Positions 47,385-59,246 of a stretch of DNA of 64,000 nt are shown piece by piece. The stretch comes from Carettochelys insculpta. Lineage: Eukaryota; Chordata; Testudines; Carettochelyidae. Each line of letters starts with the position of its first letter. Positions within the stretch are counted from its first letter, which is position 1. The stretch lies in assembly GCF_033958435.1 (NCBI RefSeq), contig NC_134138.1, positions 271,351,798 to 271,415,797 on the forward strand, in the 5' to 3' direction. The notes beneath the pieces are model-generated. The model made no database searches and was not told the origin of the DNA. It saw only the letters and a list, made by a program, of their open reading frames with translations. The translations under genes and the position numbers were made by a program.

Positions 47385-47702
47385 TGTGTCATAATAACAG
47401 CCACACTGGGTCAGACCAAAGTTCCATCTAATCCAGTAGCCTGTCTTCTAACAAAGGTCAATGCCAGATGCCCCAAAGGGTGTGAACAGAACATGTAATC
47501 ATCAAAGCGATTCCTCTCCTGTCATTCATTTCCAGCCTCTGACAAACAGAGGCTAAGGACGCCATTCCCACGTATCCTGGCTAATAGCCATTGATGGAAC
47601 TCATCTCTATGAACATCTAGTTCTTTTTGAACCCAGTTAAAGTCTTGGTCTTCACAACCTCCCCTGGCAAGGAGTTCCACAGGCCTACTAGGTGCTGTGT
47701 GT
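47385..47702 (-). mobile_element. CR1 3' fragment, old
   Basis: Reverse complement of the CR1 3' end: ACTGGGTCAGACCAAAGTTC, ATGCCAGATGCCCCAAAGG, and CTGGCAAGGAGTTCCACAGG, which lies in the last part of the reverse-transcriptase frame. More diverged than the 16.7- and 38.5-kb copies. Confidence 0.8.
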
Positions 47703-49794
47703 CACTTTAGTAATACTGTTAGGGGAAAAACAAAAACAAAAACAAAAACCAATGCAGATGGAAACCAGCAGAATCTGGGAACCTTGTGCATGAGCACTGG
47801 TAAACAAAATGTCTCATGGGCCACACATAGAACCTTGATGGCCCACACATGGTCCAAGGTGCCCACCACTGTTCCAAAATTGGCATCCAAGAGATTGTGA
47901 TGTGTCAAGCATTACTACCCACCTAACTGAGATATCTACCCTCCTCCGGATTTTAATACTGAGCTGTAGATTAAATCTGTTCCTTTCAGAAGAAAATAAG
48001 CAATTACAGGTAGATATTAAAAAGATCCTGTATTTTTTCTCTTACAAAGCATGGCAGTGTTATAAACTAATTATGAATAGTTTTTAGTTCTTTCTGGCAA
48101 CACACAATTACACACTAATGCAATCAAGTTTAATGGCTCCAATTCCAGCAAACAGGAAGTATTTACCATTTTAGTTTCCCTGTATCTAGTACACATAAGA
48201 TGTATTTTAAACTGGTTCCAGGACTTCAATTTATAAAAATCAGTAAATTGTCCCCATCACTTGATTTAACCAAACATGTTTCTGAAAAAGGTAATTGCAT
48301 TTCTCATCCACGGCTATTAACTCATCCAAAATACAAACATGAAGGTTTTTTTGTTTCATTTTTTGTTTTGTTTTTTTTCCAAAATGCTTTAAAATGCTAT
48401 TTCTAATTCAAACTCACACCCACAAGATTATCTATAGTACAAGAAAATAAAACAGGAAGAAATGCTTTCAAGTCAATACAAAGAAAAACCACATAAAACA
48501 ACAGTCCATTAAGCCATCCTTATTTGGAACTGAATTTAAGGAACCAATTAACAAGGAAAACCAAGTGGGAGAAAATAATTACCACAAATTATCTCTGAAA
48601 GTGCTAAATGAATCATCCTTCAGAATAAAAGTTTTGTTGACATTCTCCATTTAACAAGGATGATAGGAACAAAAGAAGTAAATCACCTGAAAAAGGAATC
48701 AGCTTTTTACAATGGCTAAGCCTATTTGAAACAGCTGCAATGGTAAACTAAATTCCATTGATTAAATGGTGTCCTTTGCTCTCCTTGTCAGGTCATTTAT
48801 GGGTATTACATTTTTGCATCTGCTTCTGGAGAAGAAAGATGATTATTTTTCAACATTTGTATTGTAGTAGTATGGAAAAGTCAGAGCCGCAACAGTTCTC
48901 ATTGTGCTGGTCAAGGTAAGTAAGTAACAGTCCATACCCCAAGAATTCACAATCTAAAAATAACTGCACATGTAATGTGGGTCTGTACAGTAATTGTAGC
49001 AAAAGTAGGAATAAGGCTACTGGCTAAGTCCTTGGCAAATAAAGTACATTGCCAGGCTACATTGTCTTTTCACATCCTTCAGACAAAGAATTATTCAAAA
49101 TATAGACAATGATATCTTTTCACTTGTTTAAATAAAATGATGCCTATTTTGTGAAATATTTATATGCAATATACTATAAGCATATATTTTAGTGGAATGT
49201 TTCTTTCCTAAAATTTCAGTTGATTTTTCTTTTTCATTTCTCAATGGAAAATCTTTAAGACTCCCTACTTCCTTATTTTCTGTTGCTTCACTTTCTGTGA
49301 ATTACGTGCATTCTGATAATTGGCAGCACTTCTGCATTGTTTCACAATCATAACTAATTGCACCCCTCGTGCACTGTTGGTCTGTTTCTTCACTTCCCAA
49401 GTCACTATTGGTGTATGCTTACTCTATGTCACCCCTGAGGCACTGAGACCACTGGCAAGAGATAGTGAAGTCTCTGTTCTACAGCCTTGGTCTGAGTACC
49501 TCTGGGGTTACATATTTGCACAGTGGGCCCCTCAGAGCATCTACATGGCATTTTTGTCAACAGAAACTGTCAACAAAGGCGGAGGGGTAGCCAAGTTAAT
49601 CTGTGACTGTATCACTCAGTAACAGGTTTAAAAGTAGCAGTCCTACAACACTAAAAATTCAGAAATAAAATGCAAAGAGAGATTTGAGAGCTGCAATTCA
49701 TTTGCAAATTTGACTCCATCAACCAAGGACTGAACAGAGACTGGGAGTGGTTGGCCCATTACAAAAGCAGTTTGTCCGCTCTTGATGTTCAGCA
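47703..49794. other. gene-free AT-rich stretch
   Basis: Unique-looking AT-rich DNA. 47725-47752 is an (AAAAAC)n-like run. 48910-48960 (AACAGTCCATACCCCAAGAA) looks like an L2/L3-type tail. 49425-49515 shares TGAGGCACTGAGACC and GAAGTCTCTGTTCTACAGCC with the LTR ends at 28.8 and 52.1 kb. Confidence 0.4.
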
Positions 49795-50040
49795 CATTTC
49801 GAAATCCCCTTATTCTTATCAGCTGATAGGAATTAGGGGATTTCGATGTTGGCATGGTCCTTTCCAAAAGGACCCCTGTGTAGCCGAGCCACGTGCGAAC
49901 GAAAGGTGGCACTTTCAAAGTGCCATGGCCAGCAGCATTCTAATGAGGAGCTGAATATTCATTTCAGCACCTTATTAGTATTCTCCAATTTGGCCATTAC
50001 CATGGCCATTTTGAAGTTTTGGCCAAGTGTGGCCACAGCC
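49795..50040. mobile_element. half MITE
   Basis: From a palindromic centre (TTATCAGCTGATAGG) to the right end GGCCACAGCC, with GGTCCTTTCCAAAAGGACC inside. The left half is missing. Confidence 0.65.
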
Positions 50041-50945
50041 TTAGAGCAACCACGTCATGAACAGTCTTGTTAATTTGTTCACTCTGTGCCCATGTGCACA
50101 CATATGCATGTACAGGAAAACTTCAGAATAACTGTGACTAATAAACAAAAACTATAAAACAAACACAACCTCAGCAAAGTTAATTCATGTATGCAAAAAC
50201 AACCACATTCATATACTAAATTGCTACCCTGTGTAGCTCATCTACTGCGCTATGTACAACTCATTTAAACATCAGCGTGATCTGAAACCTATATTTAAAG
50301 AGCATTTAGTTTAATGTGAGCTAATTGCTCTGTATAGCTCAAAGAAAAATTTGAAAGACCCCAGGATGTTTATTCTCCAACTACCACAAGTTTTGCATAA
50401 AGAAATGCTATTGCTTAAAGATTTTCACTGTGCACACAAAATAGATATTTACGCTAGAAACCAGTTCCCATCTATCAAGTAAGTAACATGCTCTTTAAAA
50501 TTGACAGAATTCATATACACTTGCATAATTCCCCCTCCACAATGACTTTTGAGCTATCATCCAGAACTGTCAAAACTCATAAAAACCATGTACTTCAAAA
50601 AGAAAATATTTCTCCTTTCTGTTTTTTGAAGCTAGCGCTAAAATCAAGAACAAATTAGAGTGTCTAAAACTAACTATACAAAAATAGGGAGCCTCATTGT
50701 TTTTCTTTATGTAGCCTATAAGGATATGTTAGCCAATATTACATAACTTATTCTTGCAGCCTAAGCCTAATTTATATATACTAGCAGGGCCCATCGCTTT
50801 GTGGCAGCTGTAGCCAAAGGACTCATTTGCACAGGTAGAATTGGTTGTTTCTAATAAATTAAGACGCAGCAGTTGACTGTTTCATTCTTTAAATGTCCAT
50901 CCTGGTGGGTGTGTAAATATCTAAAAATGTTTGGGATTTTAATAC
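50041..50945. other. gene-free AT-rich stretch
   Basis: No feature recognised. Confidence 0.4.
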
Positions 50946-51930
50946 AGGTTGAATATCTCTTATTCTGCATTCCCTTGTCGAGCAACTTCCATGGTCTCAG
51001 CCAGTCTGGTAGGCAGCCCCACAGGCTGGAAGCAGAGCTGCTGGTGGCACTGGGAAGGGAGCCCTGGTGGCCGGGGTGCAGAGCTGCTGCTAGCCCTGGG
51101 CAGGGAGCCATCATCAGCCAGGAATGCAGAGCTGATGCAGGTCCTGTGCAGGGGGCCACTGCCAGCTGAGGAACGGGGCAGCAACAAGTCTGCAGGGAGA
51201 TAAGTGCCCCCCATTCACCTAGCCTGCTCCTTCCCCCTCCTCTTGCCCAGACCATCCCACCCTGCTCCTACATCCCCTCCTGCCCAGACCCTCTCTTGCC
51301 CACCCTGCTCCTAGCTAGCCCCCTGCCCTCAGCCTGCTCCTGCACCCTTCCTTGCACCCAGACCCCAAACACCCACGGCCAGCTTGCTCCTGCACCCTCC
51401 CTCCTGGCCAGAACCCACCCACACACCACCAGCCTATGGAGGACGGGAGAGAAGCCAACCTGCAGCAGGTTTTGCTGGGCTCTGTGTCAGGGAATCTGGC
51501 CCCAGCCCTGTGTTGCAGCAGAGGCTCCAGCAGGGCTCTGGCCCCTGCCCCATGGAGGTGGGGAGGCTGGTGCTGCAGGGGTCACCATGGTAGGGCTCAA
51601 GCCTCAGGACCACACTGTAGTGGAAGCTCTGGGGGGCTCTGGCCCCAGCTCCAGCCCTGTGCCATGAAGGGAGTTTCAGGGTAACTCAAGCTTCAGTCCC
51701 ATGCCATGGAGGGGGGCTGCGGTGGGGTTCTGGCCCCGGCCCCACATCACAGCGGAGCTCCAGGGGTCTTTGGCTCCATTCCTGTGATGCTACAGGGGAA
51801 TTTGCAGTGGAGACTCCAGCCCCAGACCCACCCTCCAGCCACCTCCTATACTGCATGAGTGGGGAGGAGGAGCAAGACTGAGCTCCCACGTGCATGCCAG
51901 GGGTCGCTGCTCCTGTTCTGGGCAACGCAT
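50946..51930. repeat. GC-rich stretch with degenerate tandem repeats
   Basis: Begins ACAGGTTGAATATCTCTTATTC, similar to a pogo/Tigger-type terminus. Then come loosely periodic units of about 50-60 bp, such as GCAGAGCTGCTG..CAGGGAGCC (51030-51180) and GGCTCTGGCCCCAGC (51480-51760). Open frames here are a by-product of the base composition. Confidence 0.4.
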
Positions 51931-52131
51931 TCCAGCATGTTCAGTGGGATTGGTTGAACAGACAGACAGTTCTCCTTTAATAACAGTAGATTATTTGCTC
52001 TTTCCTTCTACCAGTCACTGTTTTATTCCATTTTAGTGATAATGCAAGAGGCCTACATTGATCATACTCTGTAAGACATCAGCTTGAGCTAGGTAGGTGT
52101 GAGCATCTGGACATTTCCAGCCATGCATATG

Positions 52132-52300
52132 TAGTACCCAGAGGCACTGAGACCTCATCTGGGGTGAGTGAAGTCTCTACTCTACAGCTGCAGTTGTATG
52201 CCAGCTGGCCCTTAGCTCCTGTGGTAGAGTAGTGGGCTTTAGACTTTAGGGTCCCAGGTTCTATTCCTAGTGCTGGCAACCCAGGCCTGTTGGTATTACA
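52132..52300. mobile_element. 3' fragment of the 27.9-kb LTR family
   Basis: Collinear with 28797-28968: GTAGTACCCAGAGGCACTGA, GAAGTCTCTACTCTACAGC, a tRNA-like TAGCTCCTGTGGTAGAGTAG and GGTTCTATTCC, ending GGTATTACA. The 5' part of the LTR is absent. Confidence 0.7.
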
Positions 52301-53223
52301 CACTGATAAGGCATCTGTGTGCCTAGGCTTTACTTTTAAGCTGGTATCCAGGTTTTTCTTCTTTTTGTCTTGTGTGGTGTCTGAGGGTGCCAAGATGGAT
52401 GTTACTGCTCGGTGGGCTTAACATCCTGCTTATTGCAAAGTCGAGGCCAAGGTCACCAAGCATTGTTCGGTGATGTCCTGCCCACAAATGCCCATTTTTG
52501 GAAGTTGTTAATAGGGCTGCAATGCAACGTCTTATGCATATTCAACGGGTAGGTGTTAGCTGCATTCACCAATCAGGTGTGCATACCTTCAAAATCTTAG
52601 GGTATGGAAATCTAGTTTTGGCTTTGAAGTGGGCTGAAGTGATGAAAGGAGACCTATAATACTCCATGACCGACAGTGGGTTGGGACTGCTTCTGGTGGT
52701 CTGTTCAACTCAGCTCTTCTAAGATCTCTGTAATTTCTTTTATTCTTTCTACTAGTATGAATCATTCTCTAAATCTCCAAAGTTTCCTCTGCTCTAACAC
52801 TATCTCGCCTCTCACCACCAACGGAGCGAGCCTAAGCCTCCTGCTCTTCAGTCCATCAGAAGGAAGTGTGAGTATGGTGTTATTCTAGATATATTTGTAA
52901 TCATATACTGCTTTTATGTAACCAGTCAAGGTGGATTAATCTGTGTATAATCACAACCTCAGATACTTGACTGTAAACTCCATTATTAAGTGCAATAAAT
53001 CCTGTGCTGCTATTACATTGTTTGCAGTGTACACATGGCTGCTTCAAGTCCTGCGACCTACCTCACATATAGCTCTTGTAGCTCCTCATAGATGTGGCTT
53101 GGGATAGAGGGTGAACCTAGGTCAGACTGATGGACCAAAACAATGTCCCCACCCCAATTCCTGACTCCAGGTCAACATTTATATTTGTTTGGAAGCATGA
53201 GGAGGCCAAGTGTTGGTTGCTTT
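52301..53223. other. gene-free stretch
   Basis: No gene or repeat end recognised. Confidence 0.35.
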
Positions 53224-55058
53224 TGTAATCCTTCTATCAATGGAAGATGACCGTCAGAAGGGCTGAGTTCAGGTCCTTGGGGATTCCATCAATAATGCAA
53301 CCTATGGGGCTTGAGCCCCCACCCAGTAATGTGAGACCATCTCACCCTACCTGCTGGGTGCCTGTAAGAGCTATTCTTCCCCTCTCACAAGCACAGAGTC
53401 TGAGCTACACACAGCTTGTTTATTAACAGTCACACAATATACATGTACACAGCAACATATGCTGTATTGCTAAGCAAAGGAAAGGAGAGCCCCATTAAGC
53501 AAGACATTGTCCACAGAGGCTGTTGAGCTGAGTCCCTTGCTGAGAATTCTTTACCCACACACCCCCACTTATAGGGAATACCTCTCACAGCACAGTCTGG
53601 TCCATATGAACCCAGAGTTCAAAGGTACATCCACATGGAGTTGCTTTGCCCACGGGGGTAAGATCACTTGCAGCCACTTGTCTGCTACTGCCAGCTGGTC
53701 ACTGCGCTCCACCAGCCACCCCTGGCAACTGCCCATCCACTGTGCTCCACCAGCTGTCCCTGCCAGCTGCCTCCTCATTGTGTTCTACCTTTATGGCTGC
53801 TTGTCCACTGTGCCCAACTGACTCTCCGTGCACGCTCCTTGTCCGCTGCTTTGCTAGTCGGAAAAATCCTGTGATTTCCACTTTCTGTGGCTTCAGCTCT
53901 GGGCCTAGCCACAGAATTTCAGTATCAGTTAGCGTGGAGTCTCATAATTTAACTACAGACCCCAGAATTAGTCTGGGCTTTAGCTCTACCTTGGAATGGA
54001 GAAGGGGAGTAGCAGTGGGGAGAAGAACTAATCAAACCAGACTTGTGGTTGTAAGGCTAAAAGACTCTCAACAAGCTGGTTCAACCACTATCCCCACCCC
54101 CACCTCTATTTCATAGGGCACTGCTGAGGGGAGCCCTGTGTGATCCACATCTTACACAACAACAAAGAGGAAGCCGTGCTAGTCTATACACTAGCAAAAC
54201 AAAAAGCAGTCAAGTAGCACTTTGAAGACTAGCAAAATAATTTATTAGGTGAGCTTTCATGGGACAGACCCACTTCTTCAGACCATAGCCAGACCAGAAC
54301 AGACTCAATATTTAAGGCACAGAGAACCAAAAACAGTAAGCAAGAAGGACAAATCAGAAAAAGATAATCAAGGTGAGCAAATCAGTGAGTGGAGGGGTGG
54401 GGGGGAAGGTCAAGAATTAGATTGAGCCAAGTATGCAGACGGGCCCCTATAGTGACTCAGAAAGTTCCCATCACGATTTAAACCATGTGTTAAATTCGGC
54501 TCATTAACACATGATTTAAATTGTGATGGGAACTTTCTGAGTCACTATAGGGGCTCGTCTGCATACTTGACTCAATCTAATTCTTGATCTTCCCCCCCAC
54601 CCCTCCACTCTCTGATTTGCTCACCTTGATTATCTTTTTCTGATTTGTCCTCCTTGCTTACTGTTTTTGGTTCTCTGTGCCTTAAATACTGAGTCTGTTC
54701 TGGTCTGGCTATGGTCTGAAGAAGTGGGTCTGTCCCATGAAAGCTCACCTAATAAACCATTTTGCTGATCTTATTCAGCGATGATGACTGCCCTCTACCC
54801 CTATAATAATTTCAAGCATTGGTGATATTCCATAATTCCGACACTGGTGATAGCTTAATTTGTGACTTTACAACGAGTTGTTTACAACAGGTGAAACTCC
54901 ACTCTTCTTTCCTCCTACCCAGCAGCTTTTGCAAAAGAATACACTACATTTACATTTACATCTACACACCCACACAACTCTTGGCATTTGCATCTCTAAA
55001 GAACACATTCCTCAAATTCTTTCAGCAGGATTGAGGTCCTACTGCCACATTTCCTACA
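53224..55058 (-). mobile_element. LTR-like repeat, family A copy 3, interrupted by a hairpin repeat
   Basis: Starts TGTAATCCTTC and ends CACATTTCCTACA (TG...CA). Blocks CCCCCACCCAGTAATG, TTCCCCTCTCACAAGCAC and AACGAGTTGTTTACAACAGG align with copies at 18967 and, reversed, 24526. The foreign hairpin repeat (54157-54775) interrupts it. There is no coding region. Confidence 0.5.
54157..54775. repeat. long inverted-repeat (hairpin) element
   Basis: Two arms of about 270 bp, 54227-54490 and 54510-54775, are reverse complements with few mismatches (GAAGTGGGTCTGTCCCATGA versus TCATGGGACAGACCCACTTC). They meet at a short ATTCGGCTCA loop. The left side extends to GCCGTGCTAGTCTATACACT. Single-arm copies occur at 46790-46965. 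It could be a head-to-head pair of a SINE-like repeat or a fold-back DNA element. Confidence 0.8.
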
Positions 55059-55062
55059 CTTA

Positions 55063-55625
55063 GGCTATGTCTACACTAGGAGGCTATGTTGAAGTAGACT
55101 ATTTCGAAGTAACGACATCGAAATAGGCTACTTCGATGTGTATCACCACACATCCTCCAGGGCTGGTGCCATCGATGTTCAACATCGAAGAAGCAACGGG
55201 GAACGTCGAAAGGGGCCGACCCGGAAGGAAAAGCAGAGCGTCCACATACACAAGCACCCCCCTTTTGAAATAAGAGGCCAAGAAAGCCTACAGATGGCAA
55301 GCCGCTCCCTTAAAGGCCCCTCCCAGACACACTCAGCCTGCACTGCATAAGCCTTGCGTTGGTGACACAAGCCTTGCAGACCTTGAGTCCACACACATGG
55401 ATGTCCAGCAGCATCTGGAAGCCCTCCAAGCTGCCTCCTGTGGGGCAGGCGCCCTGCTAGACGCTGCACAGGTGGCCACCCAGCAGCTCCTGACTGGGGA
55501 GCCCTCCCCAGGGGCACAAGGGGACGCTCAGGACCATCAGGCCCTCCTGCTTCTCCCTGTCGGGTGCTCCACTGGCTCTGGAGCTACCCCTTCGGCACTG
55601 AGTGGTGGGAGAGGTCTCTGTTGAT
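55063..55625 (+). pseudogene. Harbinger 5' end with transposase start, fourth copy
   Basis: Left terminus GGCTATGTCTACACTAGG, then TTTCGAAGTAACGACATCGA-type motifs and CCTCCAGGGCTGGTGCC, which is collinear with 60684-60800. CCGCTCCCTTAAAGGCCCCT is shared with 60941-60960. At 55397 a frame begins MDVQQHLEALQAASCGAGA, matching the position and style of MDLQQQQQQPE. The domain-bearing part of exon one is absent and the copy stops near 55625. TTA precedes the terminus. Confidence 0.7.
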
Positions 55626-55629
55626 TTTT

Positions 55630-56475
55630 TTTCAACATACCGGACCTCTATTTTCTACCTTTATATTCTTAATAACAAGCGTTATTTTGAAATAACCATC
55701 TTAGTGTCTACACGACACAACTACTATTTTGAAATAAATTTCAAATGGCCATTGACTTATTTCAAAATTTGTAAACCTCATCTCACAAGGAATAGCACCT
55801 ATTTTGAAATAGATGCTGCTAAGACAGGCCGCATCTACGCTGGCCCCTCCCTTTCAAAAGGGGCATGTTAATGAGGGAATTCGGAAGATGCTAATGAGGC
55901 ACTGATATGAATATGCAGCACCTCATTAGCATAATGACAGCTGCACCCTATTCAAAAGTTCTGCTTTCGGAATGCACACCACCCATGTAGACAAGGGCCT
56001 TTTGAAAGGACCCCCTGACTTAAAAAGCCCTTTCTTCCTAGAACCAAATAGGAAAAAGGAGCTTTTGAAGTCAGGGGCTCCTTTTGAAAGGCCCCAGTCT
56101 GCACAGGTAGCATGCGTTCCAAAAGTGGCACTTTCGAATCGCACGTGGCCACCATTATGCTAATAAGGCACTGCATATTCATGTCAGCACTTTATTAGCA
56201 TATTCCAAACTCCCTTATTAGCATGCCCCTTTTGAACAGGAGGGGCCAGTGTAGCTGTGGCCACAGGCAATGGAGCCTATTTTGAAATAAGCCATAGTGC
56301 AGCCAGTGGCTCTATTTCAAACTAGGCTCTGTGTGTGTAGACACTGTATTTTGAAATAGTTAAATGCTCATTCAAAATGCATTTTTGTATGTAGCAGCAT
56401 TATTTCAAAATAAACCATTTTAGAATACCTATGGAAAATAGCTTTGGAAAAAGGCTGCTCTGTAGACATACCCTA
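55630..56475. mobile_element. outer MITE, split by a nested MITE
   Basis: Left piece 55630-55826 and right piece 56266-56475 share inverted TATTTTGAAATAG and TTATTTCAAAAT blocks. The right end (TCTGTAGACATACCCTAC) is near 56475. The left end is diffuse. Related to 46319-46492. Confidence 0.55.
55827..56262. mobile_element. complete nested MITE with ACA duplication
   Basis: Ends GGCCGCATCTACGCTGGCC and GGCCAGTGTAGCTGTGGCC. Both flanks are ACA (55824-55826 and 56263-56265). Same family as 13322-13754, with AACCAAATAGGAAAAAGG at the centre. It lies inside the outer MITE, so it inserted later. Confidence 0.85.
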
Positions 56476-56567
56476 CAGAACCATTTTAGATTTTCTCTGG
56501 GCACAGTGAACAGTTGAGTGGGATGAAGCAATAAGACAATAACTATCTGGTATTCTGAATTACTCAC

Positions 56568-56689
56568 AGATACTGACAGCCTCGTACATTTTGCTTTTTC
56601 TCTGATAAAACCAAAGATTTCCTCCATTTCTTCAAGGATAAAGAGATCTTTGGAAAGTAAGCCAAGAATATTAACTGGATGCTGAATCT
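56568..56689 (-). other. candidate host-gene exon
   Basis: On the minus strand a branch-point-like ACTAAT and TTTCATACTGCAG precede 122 bp that end TCT|GTGAGT, a near-ideal donor. The exon would hold two leading bases and 40 open codons (IQHPVNILGLLSKDLFILEE then MEEIFGFIREKAKCTRLSVS). The peptide looks like ordinary soluble protein and matches no mobile-element family I know. I cannot name a gene. A longer open frame (56723-56400) runs through both splice sites, so chance is not excluded. Confidence 0.3.
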
Positions 56690-58032
56690 CTGCAGTATGA
56701 AATAACATATTAGTTTCAGCCACATGACTTTTTACTGCCTAGAAATGAATTATTAATCTAAACTAGGTTTTCAGCAGCTGGTGCTGTGCTTATGGTACTT
56801 TTCTAAGAGCATCTTGGCTTCTGGGTTTTTAGTCTGCTATACTTTAAAAAGCATTTTACAGTTGGCCTTAAACAGAACAATTTCAAATGGAAAATAGTGG
56901 TTTGTTTTCAAGGACAGCAATTTCTCATCATTCTTTGGTACAATGTTTCAACTGGATAGAGGGGGTGAGCATATTATAGTTTCTGTATTTAGGCCACCAT
57001 CCAATGCTTCTATTATGATAATTGGCTGTTGTGTGAGGCTAAGGAATTTGCACCCTGCCCATAAGACACTTTGTTATTAGTTTTTACCCGTTTTAAGAGA
57101 ATATTGCCAGGTTTTACAACACTGTTTCTTTTTTAATGATTTTCACCTAAACTTTGGACAGCTGGTTACCAGAAAACACTAATTATGTTAAGAAAATATA
57201 TTAAGAAGATGTGTTTGCATTAATAATAAACTAGACTTGTAAACTAGTCTTACGTTTAACATGCAAGTTATTTGGGGAAATAAGGTGATGTAAAGGAAGA
57301 TATAAGAACACACATGCATGTGCATATGTGAGTAAGCTGTAAATGGCAATCCCACACCTACTACCCATACTCCTCACCAGCTTTACAGATAATTATCTGC
57401 CATAAGAACATTCACAGAAAATCTAGGTTCACTGTTTTTCATGATAAAAATCAGTCAAAATGCACCATCTTGTTTTCAAACATAAGATTTTTGAAAACTT
57501 AAAAATAAAAGACCGGGAAAGCACAGTGAGGTTGAATGTTTGCCCAGAAAATGTTGTGCCTTGCAAATCGACACTAGGGCTGGCTAGATTAAAGGATATT
57601 TGGAAAGCAAACACTTAAGATAGAGGAAAGATAAATGCAAACACTCTGGAAGCAGCATTCACAAGCAGAAAACTCAAAACCAGCATGATGTAGTTTGTGA
57701 ATATATCTGGGCCTTACAATTCCTGGGGCAGTCAGAAGATCTTGCTGATGTCTTTTTGAACAGAATTTTCACACACTATCCCCCAGCTGCAAAATCTCTG
57801 CCAAATTCAATCAACCTGACCATTAAGTATTTGAGAGTGAATGAAATTACCCTGAACTATAAAATTAAAGAGAGCTTGACTGAAAATATGCTTAATTCTT
57901 TTGCGTTCTGGTGACTTGCCATGTGTTCATGAAATCTTGCTTCCATTGTCTGATTTTGTTGTGAAAAAAACTGTACTCATTTTGGCAGCTGAAGTTTGTC
58001 ATTTCAACCAATACTTTGTCGTCCCTATTACC
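56690..58032. other. gene-free AT-rich stretch
   Basis: No gene or repeat end recognised. Confidence 0.4.
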
Positions 58033-58200
58033 CAAATAACATGCAAAATATAAGAACCTCCTTACTGCATCAGACCAAACGTCCATCTAGACCAATATCT
58101 TGTCTTTTGACAGTGGCCAATGCCAGATGCCCCAGAGTGAACAGACAAGGTGATCATTGAATGATCCCTCCCCTGTCATACATTTCCAGACTCTGAGCAT
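58033..58200 (-). mobile_element. CR1 3' end, old
   Basis: Reverse complement of the CR1 tail: ATATAAGAACCTCCTTACTG, CAGACCAAACGTCCATCTAG and CAATGCCAGATGCCCCAGAG. Only the 3' UTR is present. Confidence 0.75.
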
Positions 58201-59246
58201 TCAAATAATCAAGGAGGCAGGAGCCATTCAACACCAAGATGGTCTCCCCTGGCAAGCCAGGGCTTGACATCCTCTTCTTCCTTCTTGCAATGCCAGCCAG
58301 CAGTTCCTGCTCAGCCCCACCAGGACACAGGCTCCCTGCACATTGCACATAGGTGTCATCAGCCCTGCAGCAGCACAGGGTGCCCTCTTATGCTCCCCAT
58401 CACAGATCCACTCACTCATGCCCATTATAGTGAGTGCTCCTTGAATGGTCACAAGAACCATTTAGTAGCAGAGGGCCTGTTCTTCTCTTCACAACCCTGG
58501 CTGGGGCTCTCTGCTCTATTTTCCATATGTCTGTAGTATCTAACCCCCGGCTCATCCCCCAGCATGAAGTATATGTTGCAGAGGACAAGTAATTCATGCT
58601 GTGGGGGACAAGAAAAGCACACAGATACTGCAGAGGTTCAGATAATAGGATTTTGGATGAACAGGAGTATATTGTAGTCAGCTGCACCCTGCATGAAGAA
58701 ATGCTGAAATGAGCATGCACTCATCTGGCAGGATGTGGCAGTTGTAAATTCTAACTCCACGTGTTACTGTGTGACATTCACACAAGACAAAGCTGAATGA
58801 AAAACCTGATTCCCTTTATTTGTCTTCCCCCAGTTCGCTTACTGCATATCGCTGCCACTCATGCAATGGGTATTCTGGAACTAGCTAATTTAGCGAAGTT
58901 CCAAATTAGTGCTTGTGGGGTTTACAAATAAAAACGTATCTTCTGTGCCTGCAAAGAGATCAGACTCGAATGCAGCCTTCCAAGTCGATTCGCAAGATGG
59001 ATTCATTTGTATTTCACTGTAGAAAGTGGCTTCTAGATCTGGAGGAGGTCAGCAGAGTAAAAGTTGAAAAGCTCAAAACTCAAGCAGGTACTTTAGACAA
59101 ATCCTTTGCACACAGCTGAAATTTTTAATTCAAAGTATTCAGTGATCATATGATGCAGAGAACAAATGGATTCCTGTTCTTCAACAGACACAGTGCTCTC
59201 TGACACAGAGGTGCATGGCATACTGGTAAACAATGACCTCTGCAGA
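58201..59246. other. gene-free DNA with one exon candidate
   Basis: 58957-59087 is preceded by TATCTTCTGTGCCTGCAAAG and followed by CAAGCAG|GTACTT. It would encode about 43 codons (DQTRMQPSKSIRKMDSFVFH then CRKWLLDLEEVSRVKVEKLK). The peptide is plausible and unlike transposon proteins, but no family is recognised. The rest is featureless. Confidence 0.25.

Noticed and set aside
51296..51684. A proline/cysteine-rich secreted protein
   Set aside because: The frames reflect degenerate GC-rich tandem repeats, and several overlapping frames look equally good.
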